Shown here piece after piece: positions 59,810 through 64,000 of a DNA stretch of 64,000 nt. Each line of letters starts with the position of its first letter. Position 1 is the stretch's first letter. Made by a program: the position numbers and the translations under genes. Where the stretch lies: assembly GCA_037013495.1 (NCBI GenBank), contig CM072803.1, forward strand, positions 52,217,627-52,281,626, in the 5' to 3' direction. The notes below the pieces were generated by a model, which ran no database searches, was not told the DNA's origin, and worked only from the letters and a program-made list of their open reading frames with translations. This DNA comes from Hippophae tibetana (taxonomy: Eukaryota; Streptophyta; Magnoliopsida; Rosales; Elaeagnaceae).

Positions 59810-62771
59810 AGAGTGATTGGATCGTAGATTCAAGCTGCTCAAATCATATGATAAGTGATAAATAGAAGTTGCAAAGCCTGCTGAGTATAAGAGAGATAGT
59901 GTAGTGTAGATTTCTGACAAATAAGGGTGATAGATAGTTGACATCAGTTAGATGATAGTTATGCCTCGATATAATTCTAACAAGGTGTCACTTCAAGATG
60001 TTTATCATGTCCCACGAATGAATAAAATGTTACTATATGTGGCTTAATTGACATCATTAGGCCACTATACCTTGTTTGATCCCCAAGACGTGAAGGTTTA
60101 TCATGATCTCAAAATCTCATAAACACCGACAATGGAGGGACAACGATTGGAATCAGTCCACGTGATGCAGCAGAATATGCATATGTAGAAAGGACAAGAA
60201 AAAATGAAGTAGTAGATCTATGGCACATATGGCTAGGTCTTATTAGCTATTCCAAGCCTAGAGTGATGAAGAAGAAGTCAATGCTTAAAGGGCTTTCTCA
60301 ACTAGATGTGTGAACAAACACAATCTGTGCATGAAGCCATTATGGTAAAGCTCACCAAATTTTCCATATGAGGAATTGAAGTTTAAAGCAAAAGAACCAT
60401 TGGAGTTAGTTCACTGTGATGTATTTAGGCTCGTTAAGAAACCATCAATTTATAGTATGCGGTACATGGTGACATTCATTGATGACTTCTCAAGGTATGT
60501 GTGGATTTTCTATATGAAAGAAAAATCTGAAACATTCTCAAAGTTTAAAGAGTTTAGAGATTCAACTCAATAAGAAGTAGGAAAGAAATTTTCTTATGGA
60601 CAAATAACGAAGGAGAATATATCCCAAGAGAGTTCTCTTAATACCTAAGGGAATGTTGAGTTTGTCATCAGTACACTTGTGCCAACATGTCACAACAAAA
60701 TGGTGTAGCAAAGAGAAACAACTAGCATCTTGCAGAAATTATTTGGAGTATGCTACATGAAAAGAATGTACCTGAAAGGTTTTAGGCTGAAGAAATGAGG
60801 ACTACAACCTTTGTGATCAACATACTTCCTCAACCAAGGTTAGGATTTGTTTTACCCTTTGAGAAGTTGTGTGGAACATGAAACCTAAAGTTAACTACTT
60901 TTAAGAATTTAGCTATGTATGTTATGTTTTTGTTCCTGATCATTTACAAAGAAAGAAAGTTGTTAGATGTATCTTTATGGGATACGAAAACCAAACAAAG
61001 GGGTGGAAACATTGTGATCCAAGAAATGGAAGATGTTACACTTCATGAGATATGGTGTTCGATGAAGCATATTCTTAGTGGTTCTCAGAGAAAGAGGCGT
61101 TGTTAGACTCGAGAGAATTTGGAGACAAGCTATAACAAAAGATGGGGGAGTATACTATTCAACTCCAACAAAGTCTAGATGAATCAAGAGATCCAAATAG
61201 TGATGATGTCGAACAAAGAGTAACTCATAGTCCTTAGGAAACTGGTGTATATTAACAACCAACCAAGAAGATGGCACTAGTGAAACAGAAGAATCGATTC
61301 AATAATCTCAAATACAAAGGTCAAGTAGAACACAAAGGCTAAATCCTAAATATGCCAATGCAACCATAGTCTAAGACGTTCAAAGAAGAATCGCGAAGAT
61401 CTGAGTGGATAATAGCTAAGAAAGAAGAGATCGATGCACTTCAACAAAATCAAACTTCGGATATAGTACGAAAACTAGGAGATGTGAAACCCATATCCTG
61501 TAAGTAGATTTACAAGATAAAGCATCGTCCATATGGGTTAACTAAGAGGTACAAGGCACAATTGGTAGCTTATGGTTTCTCTCAATAGTACGGACTAGAC
61601 TATGATGAAACACTTAGTCCAGTGGAAAAACTTACAACTGTATGAGTCCTACTTGCACTTACAGCTAATAAAGATTGGAATTTGTGGTAGATGGATGTGA
61701 AAAAAAAATCTTCATGGAGAGCTAGATCGAGAGATCTACATGATCCAACCAATGGGTTTTCAGAGCCAAGATCATCCTAAATATATGTGTAAGTTATGGA
61801 AAACACTTTACTGATTGAAACAAGCACCCAAAGTGTGGTATGGTAAGATTGCTGAATTTTTAACATAAAATAGTTATTCAGTAACACCTACAGATTCGAG
61901 CTTGTTTGTCAAAGCCAATGAAGGAAAGCTAGCTATGGTGCTAGTGTACGTAGATGATTTAATCATAACCGATGATGATAAGGTAGAAATTATTTGAACA
62001 AAGGAGAATTTATCAATTCATTTCCAGATGAAGGAACCTAAATAACTCAAGCACTTCCTTGGTCTAGAGGTTGATCCCACATAAGAAGGAATATTTCTTT
62101 GTCAGCAAAAATATTACAAATATTTATTGAAGAGGTTCAAAATGCTTGAATGCAAATTGATTTCGATTCCAATGGAACCAAATGCCAAAATGTGTGCACA
62201 TGAAGGAAAAGATTTGGAAGATGCGACAATGTATCAAACATTGGTAGGAAATTTGATCTAGTTAACCTTAACTTGACTTAACATTTCTTATGCAGTTAGT
62301 GTGATGAGTTGGTATATGTAAAATCCAAAGAAGCCTCGTTTGGAAATAGATCGATAAATATTGAGATATATGAATAGTACAATTGGTTGTGGTCTTTTGT
62401 ACAAAAAAGGTGGCGATAGTAAGTTAGTTGGTTACTGTGATGTTGACTATGTAGGAAATTATGACACCACGAGATCAATAACTGGGTATGTGTTTAATCT
62501 TGGTTCTAGAACAATTTATTAGTGTAACAAGAGACATTTGACAATATCATTACCCACCACTGAAGCTGAGTATCGAGCTTCTACAATGGTATCTCAAGAG
62601 AGCACATGGTTGATACAGCTAATGAATAATCTACATCAACCAATAGATTATGCAATTCCTCTATACTATAACAATCAATCATCAATTCGTTTAGCAAAGA
62701 ATCCTGTCTTTCATGCAAGAACTATGCATGTTGAAGTGAACTATCATTTTATCAGAGAAAAGGTTTTGTAA
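59810..62771 (+). pseudogene. Copia K polyprotein remnant
   Basis: Protease DWIVDSSCSNHM (59815-59850); pre-integrase LWHIWLGLISYSK (60220-60257); integrase core [20 protein letters not shown] and [19 protein letters not shown] (60376-60573). The second catalytic region reads TNNEGEY (about 60595-60620) where the family has an Asp, so integrase is dead. It then reads SQQNGVAKRN. RT spans 61400-62270, with the catalytic [10 protein letters not shown] kept (61941-61970), and RNase H ISLPTTEAEYRASTMVSQES (62538-62600) and AKNPVFHARTMHVEV. In-frame stops replace Trp or Gln codons in RT (for example after ISCK, FSQ and NLW). Confidence 0.9.
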
Positions 62772-62912
62772 GAAGAAATTGAGATGCAAAAAATCAAGAC
62801 AAATGATCAATTTACAGGCTTTTTCATAAAAAGCTTAAACATTGGCAAGTTCAAAATATTTTGTCATCAACTCGGCATAGTAAAAATAGTGAGAGCTGGT
62901 GTTGAGGGAGAT

Positions 62913-62974
62913 TGTTGAAGATCAACCCTAGCCCATTATAAAGCCCAAGAAAAATAAAATTCCAATCCATTTTA
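62913..62974 (+). repeat. Start of 3' LTR of copia K, truncated
   Basis: TGTTGAAGATCAACCCTAGC matches the 5' LTR at 59106 for about 62 bases, then gives way to unrelated RT sequence at 62975. Confidence 0.85.
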
Positions 62975-64000
62975 GTAGATGCCTCATGATAGGTGTGAGA
63001 GAGTAATGGAAAGAGATACATTACACAAGAGTATGGGATTGATTATGAAGAGACTTTTTCTCCAATTGCATGTATCACCTCTATTCGTACCCTCTTAGTT
63101 GTTGTCGCTGCTAGTAAATGAGACCTTTTTTAGATGGATGTTAAAAATGAATTCTTTAATGGGGATCTGTATGAAGAAGTCTATATGCAATCTTCTCTTG
63201 GTCTTTCTATTGAAACAAACAAGATTTGTCGCCTTCGACATGCACTTTATGGCCTTAAACAAGCTCCACGAGCATAGTTTACCAAGTTCAGCACCACCAT
63301 CCTTCGCTTTGGGTTACACTACCAGTCCTTATGATTCTACCTTATTTCTTCATTGTAATGATAAAGGCACCATTTTTCTTCTCCTATATGTGGATAATAT
63401 GATCATAACTGGTGATGACCTCAATGACATTCAAGAACTCAAGGATTTTCTTAGTCAGCAGTTTGAGATGAAAGACCTTGGACATATCAACTATTTCTTG
63501 GGTCTTGATATCACTTGTTCCACAGATGGTCTTTATATTACTCAATCCAAGTATGCATCTGACCTTTTATCTCAAGTTGGACTCAATGATAGCAAGACTG
63601 TTGACACTTCGGTAGAACTTAATGTGCATCTAACATCCTTGGGGGGAAACCATTGTCTAATCCCTCTCTTTATAGACGATTGGTTGGCAACCTAGTTTAT
63701 CTTACAGTTACCAATCCAGAAATTTCTTATGATGTTCATCAGGTGCGCCAGTATCTGTCTGCTCCACCATCGACTCACTATGTTGTTGTTCTGCGCATTC
63801 TATGTTACTTAAAGGGCACTCTCTTCCATGGCCTTTTCTACTCAACACAGTCTCCTTCTGTACTTCTTGCATTCTCTGATGTTGATTGGGCAGGAGATCC
63901 CACTGATCGCAGGTCCACTACAAGTTATTGCTTTCTCCTTGGTTCTTCCTTGATTTCTTGGCTAAGTAAGAAACAAACTTTCGTGGCCCGCTCTAATACT
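62975..64000 (+). pseudogene. Copia L reverse transcriptase and RNase H start, runs off window
   Basis: A different, better-preserved copia pol. Reads MGLIMKRLFLQ in one frame and SIRTLLVVVAASK in another (63015-63120), then MDVKNEFFNGDLYEEVYMQ, RHALYGLKQAPRA and a stop replacing Trp (63277-63279). The long frame 63099-63695 carries LLLYVDNMIITGDDLNDI (63383-63436), EMKDLGHINYFLGLDI and YITQSKYASDLLSQ. The RT active-site motif is YVDN instead of YVDD, so the second catalytic Asp is lost. After another frameshift near 63650 come GNLVYLTVTNPEISYDV, ILCYLKGTLFHGLFY and the RNase H start SDVDWAGDPTDRRSTTSY (63878-63930). Confidence 0.9.

Larger units (their letters stand above)
59106..62974 (+). 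mobile_element. Ty1/copia element K, near full length, degenerate
   Basis: 5' LTR 59106-59642 and primer-binding site TTGGTATCAGAGCAGG (59646-59661), complementary to initiator tRNA-Met. Pol remnants span 59800-62771, and a polypurine tract GAGGGAGA lies just before the start of the 3' LTR at 62913. The 3' LTR stops after about 62 bp (62974), where copia L sequence begins. Domain order protease, pre-integrase, integrase, RT, RNase H is the copia order. The 5' LTR has lost its first TG (TATTGAAGATC versus TGTTGAAGATC). Confidence 0.88.

Overview
The window looks like transposon-dense, AT-rich heterochromatin or intergenic DNA of a flowering plant, probably a dicot. The evidence is the range of families: a CACTA (En/Spm) transposon with a plant-type TNP2 transposase, Athila-like Ty3/gypsy elements primed by tRNA-Asp, several Ty1/copia lineages primed by initiator tRNA-Met, and a DUF1985 (plant Ulp1-type) gene fragment. 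I found no convincing host gene, no rRNA or tRNA gene and no CRISPR array. Nearly every open reading frame is a piece of a decayed transposon protein. The species cannot be named from the sequence alone.

Layout. 1-7223: CACTA element on the minus strand, its 5' terminus at 7223 and its 3' end beyond the left edge, inserted in a gypsy gag gene. 7224-9231: that gypsy element (A), minus strand, with a shortened 727-bp 5' LTR; it interrupts a copia pol remnant (9232-10704). 11346-17405: gag and non-coding remnants of SIRE-like copia elements, including a 300-bp tandem duplication. 17410-20216: a repeat fragment, then a DUF1985 pseudogene with about 200-bp intronic repeats. 20217-25406: Athila-like gypsy element I, minus strand, with gag, protease and 5' LTR. 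25407-31148: AT-rich inverted repeats, a plus-strand gypsy tail (J), then the 1925-bp LTR of gypsy B with a GC-rich block. 31149-37172: copia element D1, split by gypsy C (about 31691-34702).

38299-42543: a short non-autonomous LTR element (G) with a second non-autonomous LTR element (H) inside one of its LTRs. 43380-44941: a solo LTR of family C, opposite in strand to element C, with a perfect 5-bp target duplication (CTTAC) and an expanded GC-rich minisatellite. 46735-48774: an internally deleted copia element (N) whose gag is joined in frame to the C-terminal part of reverse transcriptase. 48775-52259: AT-rich DNA without recognisable genes. 52260-55480: another D-family copia copy (E). 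55481-59105: unrecognised degenerate retroelement DNA. 59106-62974: degenerate full-length copia K. 62975-64000: copia L reverse transcriptase, running off the right edge.

The pieces do not act together as a host pathway; they form a stratigraphy of insertions. Readable nesting includes CACTA in gypsy A in copia F, gypsy B and gypsy C in copia D1, and H in G. Many pol and transposase genes carry tryptophan or glutamine codons turned into stops by G-to-A or C-to-T changes, as expected for long-methylated transposons. The most distinctive observations are the CpG-rich tandem tracts upstream of the TATA box in two different gypsy LTR families, the solo LTR with an intact target duplication, the gag-RT deletion fusion, and the CACTA element with a linked Ulp1-type gene. 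I did not find a clearly new biological system.
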